A model generated the notes under the pieces. The model was not told the DNA's origin. It was given only the letters and a program-made list of their open reading frames with translations, and made no database searches. Shown piece after piece: positions 1 to 6,974 of a stretch of 14,918 nt of DNA (position 1 is its first letter; each line of letters begins with the position of its first letter). The stretch comes from Demequinaceae bacterium UBA4004 (GTDB taxonomy: Bacteria; Actinomycetota; Actinomycetes; Actinomycetales; Demequinaceae): assembly GCA_002384765.1 (NCBI GenBank), contig DGBM01000048.1, positions 1 through 14,918 on the forward strand, in the 5' to 3' direction. The position numbers and the translations under genes are program-made.

Positions 1-143
1 CGGCCTGGCCTCGGAGGCCTCCACGCCGCCGAACGGAGCTCGTCGTACACCCGTCCGAGCGCGTTCACCCAGACATAACCGGACTGGACACGGCGAGCGT
101 CAGCGAAGGCGCGGGACTGGTCACCGCTCCAGAGCGTGGACTC
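1..143 (-). pseudogene. Aldehyde dehydrogenase C-terminal remnant
   Basis: Read on the minus strand from 143, the sequence encodes STLWSGDQSRAFADARRV followed by QSGYVWVNALGRVYDEL. This matches the region after the catalytic cysteine in NAD(P)-dependent aldehyde dehydrogenases (typical form: WSGD..RA...AR...G.VWVN...). The expected next motif, PFGGVEASE, is present but in another frame; one base appears to be missing in the GG at about 35-36. An in-frame TAG at 144-146 precedes the fragment, and no upstream part with the catalytic cysteine is seen. The fragment lies downstream of the dead thiolase on the same strand, so the two were probably cotranscribed once. The left window edge cuts the remainder, so the extent of the relic is unknown. 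Family assignment is fairly sure; substrate cannot be told. Confidence 0.6.
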
Positions 144-207
144 CTACCTGGAGGACCGCATTATTTATCATGCCCGCTGCTCCCGTCGTTGACCGCGGCG
201 GTGCATC

Positions 208-1370
208 TCAGTTGGCGACGAGGATATGGACGCACTCGGCCGCGGAGTCTCCGCGTATCCAGCCGCCACCGTTGTCGGCTAGGCCGGCACGGGCGCCCTC
301 GACCTGGTGGTCGCCGGCGCGCCCGCGCAACTGGCGGTACAGCTCGGCGATCTGGGCGCATCCCGTGGCACCGACCGGGTGGCCACGCGCCAGCAGCCCG
401 CGGCTGGGGTTCCCCGGCAATTTGCCGCCGAGTTCGGCCTCGCGGACCAGCCGGCAGCCCTCGCCGCGCGGGGCCAGTTGCAAAGACTCGTAGCGCATCA
501 GCTCCGCGGGAGCGGCCGCGTCGTGCAGCTCGACCAGGTCGAGCTCATCGGGCCCGATGCCGCCCCTCCTCATAAGCCGCCCGGGCGGTGCGGTATCCGG
601 CCGGATCGCCGGATTCGGGGTCCGAGCCGGACCGGAGGACCGACGCGCGGATCGTGACCGGGTCCGTGATGCCCAGGCGCCGGGCCGCGGCGCGGCTGGC
701 CAGTACGAGGGCGGCCGCTCCGTCGCCAATCGACGACCACACAATCCTGGTCAGTGGGTGGCTGATCACGGGGTCGGCCAGAACCTGCTCCACGGTCACG
801 TGCCCGCCGTACTGCGCGAGTGGGTTCAGAAGGCCGTGCCCTGCGCCGTTACGACCACCCGGCCGAAATCCTCTCCGAGGTCGCCTCGCTGTCCCGCGGA
901 TATGTACGCACATTGGCCGCGTACACGTCCATGAAGGGCGACGCGGAACTCTCGTCGAGGCCCTCTCCGAGGTCCAGGGGGTGGCCACCGCGAGCACCGC
1001 GCGCCGCTTGTCCGGGTGGGTCCTCTTCTCGGCTCCGAAGGCCAGGACGAGATCGTACTGGCCACTCGCCACGGCCGTCGACGCCAGATGCACCGCGGAG
1101 GAGCCGGAGGCGCACCCGTCCTCGACGTTGACCACCGGGACACCTGAGAGGCCTATGCTGCGGGTCACGACCTGACCCCGCACCATCTCCGGCCCGGTGA
1201 TCGGTCCAGCGATCGCGTGCCGCAGAACACCGCCTGCATGTCACGGGGCAAGATGCCGGCCTCCGCCAACGCCGGGGCGATTGCCTTCGTGCGCCATCAC
1301 TCGGAGCGGTTGCGTCGGGAAACTTGCCCGAATCGAGTAAGGCCCGCGCCGCAATCGTTGCGTCTGGCAT
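208..1370 (-). pseudogene. Frameshifted thiolase-family pseudogene, paralogue of 12684-13850
   Basis: The translated pieces align end to end with the intact thiolase at 12684-13850, and the two spans are almost equal (1163 against 1167 bp), but the match is spread over all three minus-strand frames. The start ATG is at 1370 (MPDATIAARALLDSGKFP) and the end is HILVAN plus TGA at 208. Frame changes are needed near 1310, 1288, 1210, 1000, 880 and 590. The nucleophile region is preserved (VNVEDGCASGSS), as are ELHDAAAPAE and GGLLARGHPVGATG, so the lesions are small indels rather than deletions of domains. A regulatory site related to those of the live genes remains 10-11 nt upstream of the ATG. 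No functional product is expected. Sequencing error is an unlikely explanation for six separate shifts but cannot be excluded from sequence alone. Confidence 0.85.
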
Positions 1371-1380
1371 GATGGCCCTA

Positions 1381-1400
1381 TTGATTGATAGACCGATGTA
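1381..1400 (-). promoter_or_regulatory. Operator-like site upstream of dead thiolase and SDR
   Basis: On the minus strand the site reads TACATCGGTCTATCAATCAA. It shares the core ATCGRTCNATCAATCA with sites at 3226-3245, 12655-12674 and 6115-6134. It lies 10 nt upstream of the dead thiolase ATG (1370) and overlaps the -35 element proposed for the plus-strand SDR, so one bound regulator could have controlled both directions. No regulator gene is in the window; the operator role is inferred from repetition and position. Confidence 0.55.
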
Positions 1401-1413
1401 GGTGGAGTATACC
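1385..1413 (+). promoter_or_regulatory. Putative promoter of the SDR gene
   Basis: TTGATA at 1385-1390 and TATACC at 1408-1413 are separated by 17 nt, fitting a sigma70-type -35/-10 pair. Transcription would start at about 1420, leaving a short leader with a Shine-Dalgarno sequence before the SDR start. The -35 lies inside the operator-like site at 1381-1400. This is a pattern match only. Confidence 0.35.
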
Positions 1414-1432
1414 AATCGACCTGCCTCGCAAC

Positions 1433-1440
1433 AGAAGGGA
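1433..1440 (+). promoter_or_regulatory. Shine-Dalgarno sequence that favours GTG 1447
   Basis: The sequence AGAAGGGA lies only 2 nt (AGAAGG) from ATG 1441 but 8 nt from GTG 1447, so the spacing favours GTG 1447 as the start of the SDR. Confidence 0.4.
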
Positions 1441-1446
1441 ATGCCC

Positions 1447-2208
1447 GTGGAGAACCCGTCACACCGCGTCGCGGTCGTCACCGGGGCGGCCCGGGGCATC
1501 GGGGCCGCCGTCTGCGCACGCCTAGTAGCCGACGGCTGGCGGGTAGCGGCCCTCGACCTTCGAGCCGATTGCCCAGAACTCGAAGACTGCTTACGCAACG
1601 CGCCCGCTGGCGCATGGTCTTACACGACGGTAGACGTGAGTGACCGTGAAGGACTCGAGGCTGCCGTTGCCGCCGCTGGCGGGATGGGGACCGTCGCCGC
1701 CGGTATCGCCAACGCCGGCACGTGGCGGGACGCGCGCATCCCGGCGATGACCGACGATGACTGGGACACTGTTATCCGCGTGGACCTCACAGCGGCGTTC
1801 CTGCTCACCCGGGCGCTGTGGACCACCATGACGGCGTCGGGATCTGGCCGTCTGGTCTACGTCTCGTCGATCGCCAAGGACGGCAACTTCGGTCAGGCCA
1901 ACTACGCGGCCGCCAAGGCGGGACTGGTCGGCCTGGCCAGGACCGCAGCTATTGAAGGTGGCCCCTCGGGCATCACGGCCAACGTCATCTGCCCCGGAGT
2001 CATCGACACACCGGCCCAGACCGAGTTCCGCGAGCGGGCTCCGCAGGCCTTCGAGAAGTTCCTCTCCCGCGTCCCGGCGCGTCGCCTCGGGTCGCCCTAC
2101 GATATCGCAAACACGGCCGCCTTCTTGTGCCGTGACGAAGCCAGCTACCTTTCCGGCCAAGTCATCTACGTCGATGGCGCACTTTCGTCGGGGCCGTACG
2201 GTGCATGA
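1447..2208 (+). CDS. Short-chain dehydrogenase/reductase (FabG-like SDR)
   Basis: A classical SDR of 253 residues that would oxidise or reduce a hydroxyl/keto group with a nicotinamide cofactor in the cytoplasm. Visible motifs, numbered from GTG 1447, are the cofactor loop TGAARGIG (12-19), an acidic residue after beta-2 (D37, LDLR) that suggests NAD(H), NAG (89-91), and the catalytic S140, Y153 and K157 (YAAAK). The position usually held by the fourth catalytic residue Asn is Asp (D113, RVDLTAAF), which is unusual. The start was chosen for Shine-Dalgarno spacing. ATG 1441 and GTG 1402 are in-frame alternatives, and the extension from 1402 has no homology-like content. It is transcribed alone and followed by a hairpin. 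A role in the 3-hydroxyacyl-CoA or alcohol step of the surrounding pathway is inferred; the substrate is unknown. Confidence 0.85.
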   Translation: MENPSHRVAVVTGAARGIGAAVCARLVADGWRVAALDLRADCPELEDCLRNAPAGAWSYTTVDVSDREGLEAAVAAAGGMGTVAAGIANAGTWRDARIPAMTDDDWDTVIRVDLTAAFLLTRALWTTMTASGSGRLVYVSSIAKDGNFGQANYAAAKAGLVGLARTAAIEGGPSGITANVICPGVIDTPAQTEFRERAPQAFEKFLSRVPARRLGSPYDIANTAAFLCRDEASYLSGQVIYVDGALSSGPYGA

Positions 2209-2234
2209 GGGGGCGGGCGTCAAAACCCTCCTCC
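2209..2234 (+). terminator. Putative hairpin terminator after the SDR
   Basis: Immediately after the SDR stop, GGGGGCGGG (2209-2217) can pair with CCCTCCTCC (2226-2234) around an 8-nt loop, with one mismatch and one G-U pair. No clear T run follows, which is common in GC-rich actinomycetes. Its position directly after the stop codon is the main support. Confidence 0.4.
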
Positions 2235-2637
2235 CCTGGTGGCCAAAGAATGGGACGCTCAGCGGGGAACCGACCTGCTGAATGAACCATCCCGAACTTC
2301 TCACTCTACGTAAGCCCGCGGGTCATCCTCTCGACGGTTCCACAGCCTGAGGGGCAGTTCGGTGTCGAGGGAGTGCATGTCCTCGACACGATCACGCGTG
2401 CCGGTAGGTACTCGCGCTCTAGGGAGATCGCACGGATCGAGGCATGTCGGTGACGGAGAACAGGCACGCCGATAGCGGAAGGGCTGTCTAGCCCAGCCAG
2501 CCTTCTTCCCGAGGCCGTCGCGCCTGTGCTGCCACCGTTGGCATTGAGCCGTTGCGGGCCGGTTCGCCGGCCCGATCCCCGTCCGTGAGGTCACCTACGG
2601 TGGGTGTGTCAGCCACCTATCCCAGATCGCAGTGGTC
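2235..2637. other. Stretch of about 400 nt without a recognised gene
   Basis: Neither strand gives a reading frame with recognisable family motifs here. The open frames present look random. The stretch lies between the SDR terminator and the transposase remnant, and it may include eroded N-terminal or flanking sequence of that insertion element. I could not identify terminal inverted repeats. Confidence 0.5.
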
Positions 2638-3187
2638 GTCGATAAGCTCGTCACCGGTCCTCGCGTTCGAGGCGCTCAAGGCACTCTGCTTGGAAGCCTA
2701 CGGCCGCATGGTCGGCCTCGAACTCCACCACCTCAAGGTCCGACGAGTGTGTCACCAAGGCGCGCTGCGGCGGCGAGGCAGCCCGGGTGTCCGCTGGACC
2801 GGGGCGAACAGGGCACCAAATGGCGGCCGCGCAGCGACGGCGCCGGGCGTCCCGCTGGCTGCGCGGTCGCGCCGGCGAACCGGCACGACCTTGGTGTTCC
2901 TCCGCGCCATCCCGGAGAACCTCGGCGGCTTCGATACCAGCTTCAGGATCGGTCTGCCGGAGCGAGGTGGACGGCGGGCTCGACAGCCCCAAGACCTGCA
3001 ACGTGCTGGACGGACCGGCCTGCAGGGCAGTGATCAGCAAGCACGGGTTCCCGCTCCAGGCCCCGCCGCTGGAGTCATCGAGAACCCCAACTCCTGGCAC
3101 AGCCGCGCCTTCAAGAAACTCGCCGACTGCGCTGGACCACGCCGCCCGCGTCATGGGGTCATCATCGCCATTGATACCCCGTCGTAG
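2638..3187 (+). pseudogene. Decayed IS5-family transposase remnant
   Basis: Pieces of one transposase appear in order on the plus strand but in three frames. They are VVDKLV (about 2638), FEALKALCLEAYGRMVGLEL (from about 2669), LDRGEQGTKW followed by SDGAGRPAGCAVAPANRHDL (about 2795-2890), ENLGGFDTSFRIGLPE, DSPKTCNVLDGPACRAVISK (about 2980-3040), then VIENPNSWHSRAFKKLADC and GVIIAID (to about 3187). These match the actinobacterial IS5-type DDE transposases, whose usual forms are SPVDRGKQGTKRS..DGAG.PL..V.APANRHDSPLL, HLDAGYDS.KTR..LD, and ERTNAWH. The N-terminal third is mostly missing, and the DDE region is altered: the LDAGYDS block reads EVDGGLDS in a shifted frame, and the ERTN glutamate segment reads ENPN. 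The element is inactive. It shows that an insertion sequence once entered here, between the SDR and the ligase operon. Confidence 0.75.
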
Positions 3188-3220
3188 TCACCGGGAACGC
3201 AACTTCGTACGGTGCCGCCC

Positions 3221-3250
3221 TTGCCATAATCGATCGATCAATCATACACT
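3221..3250 (+). promoter_or_regulatory. Putative promoter of the ligase operon, apparently leaderless
   Basis: TTGCCA (3221-3226) and TACACT (3245-3250) are spaced by 18 nt. The predicted transcription start falls at or next to the ATG at 3257, and no Shine-Dalgarno sequence precedes that ATG, so a leaderless transcript is likely. The spacer is filled by the palindromic site at 3226-3245, so a bound protein would block RNA polymerase. Confidence 0.5.
3226..3245 (+). promoter_or_regulatory. Palindromic operator-like site before the ligase operon
   Basis: ATAATCGATCGATCAATCAT is a near-palindrome: 16 of 20 positions match its own reverse complement, centred on GATCGATC. It is the most symmetrical of the four related sites and ends 11 nt before the ligase ATG. 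Size and symmetry suit a dimeric regulator such as a TetR-type repressor, but this family guess is inference and no regulator gene is in the window. Confidence 0.6.
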
Positions 3251-3256
3251 CATTCC

Positions 3257-4951
3257 ATGAAGGACAGGTACCCGGAATACGACTCGATCCCTACAGGATG
3301 GCTGGTCCCCGCCGACGCCCAGCCAGAGTACTTGGAGTCGCGGTTGGCCGAGATCGGCGACCGGCTGGATCTCACCGACGCCCTGGTGGACCGGCACGTA
3401 AGAGAAGGCCGGGGCGGCCGCGTCGCGGTACATCTGGCCGACGACGGCACCAACTACACGTACAGCCAGTTGAGCGCCGCGAGCGCCCGGCTGGCGCATG
3501 CGCTACGCGATCTCGGCGTTCGGCCCGGTGACCGCGTCGCGGTCCGCTCACCCAACCGGCCAGAAGCGCTGATCGGCTTCCTCGCAGCGTGGCGTCTCGG
3601 GGCCGTGTCGGTCCTCACTCCGGCGTTGGCGCGGCGCGACGAGTTGCGCTTTTTCCTCGAAGACACTCGTGCGAAGGTGCTGTTGGTCGCCAATCAGGGC
3701 GGCTGTGTTGGAGAACTACAGGCGGTCGACCGCGCGCAACTGCCCTATCTGGAGCATGTTGTGGCCTATCCGGATGCGTCGGGGACCGACTACCTATCCT
3801 GGGACGAGCTCTTGGCGGGACGGTCCGACAGCTTCGATCCGCAGCCGCATCCAGCCGACGCCGTCGCGGTGATCTATCACACCGGCGGCACCACCGGGAC
3901 TCCTAAGGCCTGTTACCACACGGCGCGGCGGCTGGTTTTGGCCGCGCAGCACAGCACCGCGGGATACGAGGTGGACGAGGACGATGTCCACCTGTTCCCA
4001 GCGCCACTCGGCCACGCGGCGGGCTGGCTGTCGCGGACCACCCATTCCCTGATCCGCGGGATCACCCAGGTCGAGCTTGAGGACTTCAGCAATCCTGAAA
4101 AGGTGCTCCGCGCCGTCGGTGAGTACAAGGTCACCTGGCTCCTGGCCATGGGCGCAACCTGGGCGAAGATGTTGCCGGTCTACGAGAAGGATCCCTCTGC
4201 CTACGACCTCTCCTCGGTTCGTCTAGCGTACGCGCCGTTCATCACCAGCAACGGTCAGTGGCTATACGAAGCCTGGCGCGCGCACGGATTCGACCTGCTC
4301 AACCCGGTCGGGAGCACCGCGTTCGCCGCGTGGTTCTTCGTCCCTCCCCACGACGGCACGACGCCCCCGCTGAGCGTCGGCGCCCCCCTCGAGGGGTGGA
4401 CGAGCAGGATAGTGACCCCCTACACCTCGCCACTGCAGGATGTCCCCCGCGGGGAGATCGGCCAGCTCGCCGTCCGCGGGGTCTCCGGCCTGACCTACTG
4501 GAACCGGCCGGAGCTGCAGGCGCGCGACGTGCGTGAAGGGTGGACGGTCACCGACGACCTGTTCCGCGTGGACGACGCCGGCAACTACTGGTTCATGGGC
4601 CGGGCAGACATGATGATCACGCCCGGTGGCCACAAGGTGGCACCGGTCGAAGTGGAGCAGGTGCTAGCCGCCCACGACGCGGTAGCGGAGGTGGCCGTCA
4701 CGGGCGCACCTGACCCGCAGCTCGGGGAGACGGTGCTGGCTTGGATTGTCCTGGCATCCGGGTGGTCACCCGACGACGCCCTCCGTGCCGAGCTTCAGCA
4801 GTTCGTAAAGGACCGGCTCGCACCGTACAAGTACCCGCGACGGATCGTGTTCATGGAGCAGTTGCCGCGGGACCCGCTGGGGAAGATCGTCCTGAAGACA
4901 CTGTCGGGATGGGCCGTGACCGGCGAGCTGCCGGAGGGCGCCCATGCCTGA
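3257..4951 (+). CDS. Acyl-/aryl-CoA ligase (AMP-forming), intact
   Basis: This 564-residue cytoplasmic enzyme of the ANL superfamily activates a carboxylic acid to its CoA thioester through an acyl-adenylate. The phosphate-binding A3 motif is complete (TGGTTGTPK, 209-217). The A8 hinge motif is GRADMMITPGGHKVAPVEVE from residue 448, and the C-terminal A10 motif LPRDPLGK carries the catalytic lysine K543. Length fits the family. The overall style, with a long N-terminal lead (YPEYDSIPTGW) and no acyl-carrier domain, recalls 2-aminobenzoate- or cyclohexanecarboxylate-type CoA ligases, but the substrate cannot be read from the sequence. The ATG lies just downstream of a promoter and operator-like site with no Shine-Dalgarno sequence. 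It is the first gene of an operon whose second gene overlaps it by 8 nt. A damaged relative of this ligase lies at 10691-12426. Confidence 0.92.
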   Translation: MKDRYPEYDSIPTGWLVPADAQPEYLESRLAEIGDRLDLTDALVDRHVREGRGGRVAVHLADDGTNYTYSQLSAASARLAHALRDLGVRPGDRVAVRSPNRPEALIGFLAAWRLGAVSVLTPALARRDELRFFLEDTRAKVLLVANQGGCVGELQAVDRAQLPYLEHVVAYPDASGTDYLSWDELLAGRSDSFDPQPHPADAVAVIYHTGGTTGTPKACYHTARRLVLAAQHSTAGYEVDEDDVHLFPAPLGHAAGWLSRTTHSLIRGITQVELEDFSNPEKVLRAVGEYKVTWLLAMGATWAKMLPVYEKDPSAYDLSSVRLAYAPFITSNGQWLYEAWRAHGFDLLNPVGSTAFAAWFFVPPHDGTTPPLSVGAPLEGWTSRIVTPYTSPLQDVPRGEIGQLAVRGVSGLTYWNRPELQARDVREGWTVTDDLFRVDDAGNYWFMGRADMMITPGGHKVAPVEVEQVLAAHDAVAEVAVTGAPDPQLGETVLAWIVLASGWSPDDALRAELQQFVKDRLAPYKYPRRIVFMEQLPRDPLGKIVLKTLSGWAVTGELPEGAHA

Positions 4952-6008
4952 GACGGTCTCGTCCGCCGATCCGGCCGGGCAACAATGGACGGAGGCGGGT
5001 GCGTTCGCGGTCGCGCCCGGCGTCCATCGGGTCCCCCTCCCCCTTCCGATGGACGCCCTTCGCGCGGTCAACGTATACGTCATCGAGGACGACGATGGGC
5101 TGGTGCTCATCGACGGCGGCTGGGCGCTGTCCGAGTCACGCGCCACCCTATCGGCGGCGCTGGCCTCACTAGGCTACCGACTCAGCGACATCCGACGATT
5201 CCTGGTCACGCACCTACACCGCGACCACTACACACAGGCAGTTTCCCTGCGGCGTGAGACCGGTGCCTCCGTCAGCATCGGCATCGGGGAAAAGCCGGCA
5301 CTTGACCTTCTTGAGCGCGACGATCCCCTCGCCCGCTTCGAGCCACAGCAGGCGATCCTTCGGCGCAGCGGAGCCACCGAACTGCTCGAACGGATCACCA
5401 AGCTAGGATTGAGCGAGGGGCCCGCGGCGAACTACGAGGCTCCCGACCATTGGCTGGACCATGGCATCCAGGTGGATCTGGCTACCCGAGTCTTGCGAGC
5501 TATTCCCACCCCCGGCCACACGCAGGGCCATCTGGTCTTTGCCGATGTGGACTCCGGCCTGCTCTTCGCCGGTGACCACGTGCTGCCGCACATCACCCCC
5601 TCGATCGGCTTCGAGCCGATCCCCGCGGAACTGCCGCTGCGGGACTACCTGGAGTCCCTCCGCGTCGTGCTGGGCCTGCCCGACATGCGGCTGCTACCAG
5701 CTCACGGGCCAGTGACGGACAGTGCCCACAGGCGCGTGCGTGAACTCCTCGAGCACCACGACGATCGCCTTCAACGCTGCCTGGCGGCCGTGCGGTCGGG
5801 CGCCACGACCTCCGCCGAGGTAGCAGGGCTGCTCGACTGGACGCGCCGCCAACGGCGGCTCGAAGCCCTCGACGACTTCAACCAGATGCTCGCCATCTGC
5901 GAGACGCACTCTCACCTGCAGGTGCTCGTCGCCGCCGGCCAGCTGAAAGCGGACGCCGGGGAACCCACGCAGTACTCCTCGACCGGCGCCGCCGGCCGTC
6001 AGTTGTGA
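4944..6008 (+). CDS. Metallo-beta-lactamase-fold hydrolase
   Basis: A 354-residue metallo-hydrolase with a full set of ligands for a two-metal centre: H90, H92, D94 and H95 (THLHRDHYT), H192 (PTPGHTQGH), D211 (FAGDH) and H254 (LPAHGPV). The metal-binding domain spans about residues 22-260; a helical C-terminal part of about 95 residues follows. This arrangement is known from glyoxalase II/LACTB2-like hydrolases, and the C-terminal helices may help bind the substrate. The ATG sits inside the ligase 3' end, 5 nt after GGAGGG, so translation is probably coupled. Pairing with an acyl-CoA ligase suggests hydrolysis of a thioester or lactone, for example releasing stalled acyl-CoA, but that is inference. 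No signal peptide is visible. The last 20 or so residues are low in conservation-like features. Confidence 0.88.
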   Translation: MPETVSSADPAGQQWTEAGAFAVAPGVHRVPLPLPMDALRAVNVYVIEDDDGLVLIDGGWALSESRATLSAALASLGYRLSDIRRFLVTHLHRDHYTQAVSLRRETGASVSIGIGEKPALDLLERDDPLARFEPQQAILRRSGATELLERITKLGLSEGPAANYEAPDHWLDHGIQVDLATRVLRAIPTPGHTQGHLVFADVDSGLLFAGDHVLPHITPSIGFEPIPAELPLRDYLESLRVVLGLPDMRLLPAHGPVTDSAHRRVRELLEHHDDRLQRCLAAVRSGATTSAEVAGLLDWTRRQRRLEALDDFNQMLAICETHSHLQVLVAAGQLKADAGEPTQYSSTGAAGRQL

Positions 6009-6114
6009 CTGATCGCCGATCCTTCGCCACGCGAGCCCGGGCACGTCACGGCCAAGCACGCAACAAGATCCATGGTGACCTCCGCGCTGCGCCTCAGCGC
6101 CTGACCCTATGAAC

Positions 6115-6134
6115 GGGGTCGACCGATCAATCAA
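6115..6134 (+). promoter_or_regulatory. Orphan operator-like site
   Basis: GGGGTCGACCGATCAATCAA matches the core of the other sites (GACCGATCAATCAA against GATCGATCAATCAT at 3226-3245) and has the same orientation as those before the ligase and thiolase. No plausible plus-strand start codon or gene follows at the usual 10-12 nt. It lies at the 3' edge of a minus-strand pseudogene and is best read as the remnant of a promoter whose gene has been lost. Confidence 0.4.
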
Positions 6135-6850
6135 GGCAATTCTGTCGTCGCGCGTCACGCCGCCGCCGGCGCGGCGGTCCGGAGACGGCCCCGCCCCCGG
6201 GGCAAGTCGTGACATCGCAGACCATCGCGTTGAGGATGCGCGCGCCCTCCTCGGCCTGACAGAGCTCAAGGGTGGGCAGACCCTCGGCGCGTCTCGTCGG
6301 GTCGCCGCCCTCCACGGCGGACGTGCGCACGTTCCATAGCGCGAGTTCCCTGATGAGACACGTCCCGATCCGGCTGAAGTGCGAGTTGAGCGGGCCGGCC
6401 TCGCATGCGACCCAGCTGACGTCCCGGCCTTCGTCGACGAGGTGTCGTACCGCCGTTCCGGGGTGGTCCGTCGTTCCGTTCGAGTACCGCGACACCGTCT
6501 CGATCCCTGCCGAGACGCAAACCTTGCCCTTCCCAGCTCGGATCGCGTGGAATGCCATCCGGACCGTCTGCACCGACGAGCCGCAGTAGCGTGTCCGGTG
6601 GCGCCCGGCACGGAGTCCCAGCCGTTGAGGACGCTCACGACGTGAGCCATGTTGTTCCCTGACTCCCCTCCCGGCAGGCCGCAGCCGAGATCAAGGTCGT
6701 CGATCATGCTGGGGTCGACGCCGCCGAGCTTCTCGACCGCAGCCTTGACGATGAAGGCGCTAGGTCATCCGGCCGCATCCCCTTCAACGAGCCCTTGTTC
6801 ACTCCCCCGATCGGCGTGCGGGCCGCGGAGACGATCACTGCCTCTGGCAT
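6127..6850 (-). pseudogene. Truncated, internally deleted acetyl-CoA acetyltransferase-type thiolase
   Basis: Starting at ATG 6850, after AGGGAAG, the minus strand encodes MPEAVIVSAARTPIGGVNKG, a classic thiolase N-terminus. Frame shifts follow near 6775 (then FIVKAAVEKLGGVDPSMIDD, DLGCGLPGGESGNNMAHVVS) and near 6590 (then VQTVRMAFHAIRAGKGK, VSAGIETVSRY). The nucleophile segment (normally NRYCGSSVQT) falls at the second shift and is damaged. After NGTTD at about 6466 thiolase similarity stops; the remaining frame to the stop at 6127 (RELALWNVRTSAVEGGDPT, LELCQAEEGARILNAMV) is not thiolase and only faintly recalls an acyl-CoA dehydrogenase helical domain. This is a different thiolase subfamily from the genes at 208 and 12684. 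It lies directly downstream of the enoyl-CoA hydratase on the same strand and was probably the last gene of that operon. Confidence 0.75.
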
Positions 6851-6930
6851 CTCGATACTTCCCTGTCGTGGATGACCGTGCCGCTCGGACGGGACGGGCG
6901 CCGGGGTGACACCGGGGGGGACTCCACGGT

Positions 6931-6947
6931 GGACCGAGAAGCGGTCC
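6931..6947 (-). terminator. Small hairpin after the enoyl-CoA hydratase
   Basis: GGACCG (6931-6936) and CGGTCC (6942-6947) form a perfect 6-bp stem with a 5-nt loop, about 28 nt past the hydratase stop on the minus strand. No T run is visible. It may be a weak terminator or chance in GC-rich sequence. Confidence 0.25.
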
Positions 6948-6974
6948 GTGCTGCGGACCCGGAACCCGCGGGAG

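Noticed and set aside
1402..1446. N-terminal extension of the first SDR from GTG 1402
   Set aside because: The added residues have no SDR-like content, and the Shine-Dalgarno spacing favours 1447. The extension would also overlap the proposed -10 element.
5694..6707. A 337-codon minus-strand frame covering the thiolase relic and the hydrolase 3' end
   Set aside because: Only its first 40 or so residues are thiolase-like; the rest is out-of-frame relic and antisense to the hydrolase.
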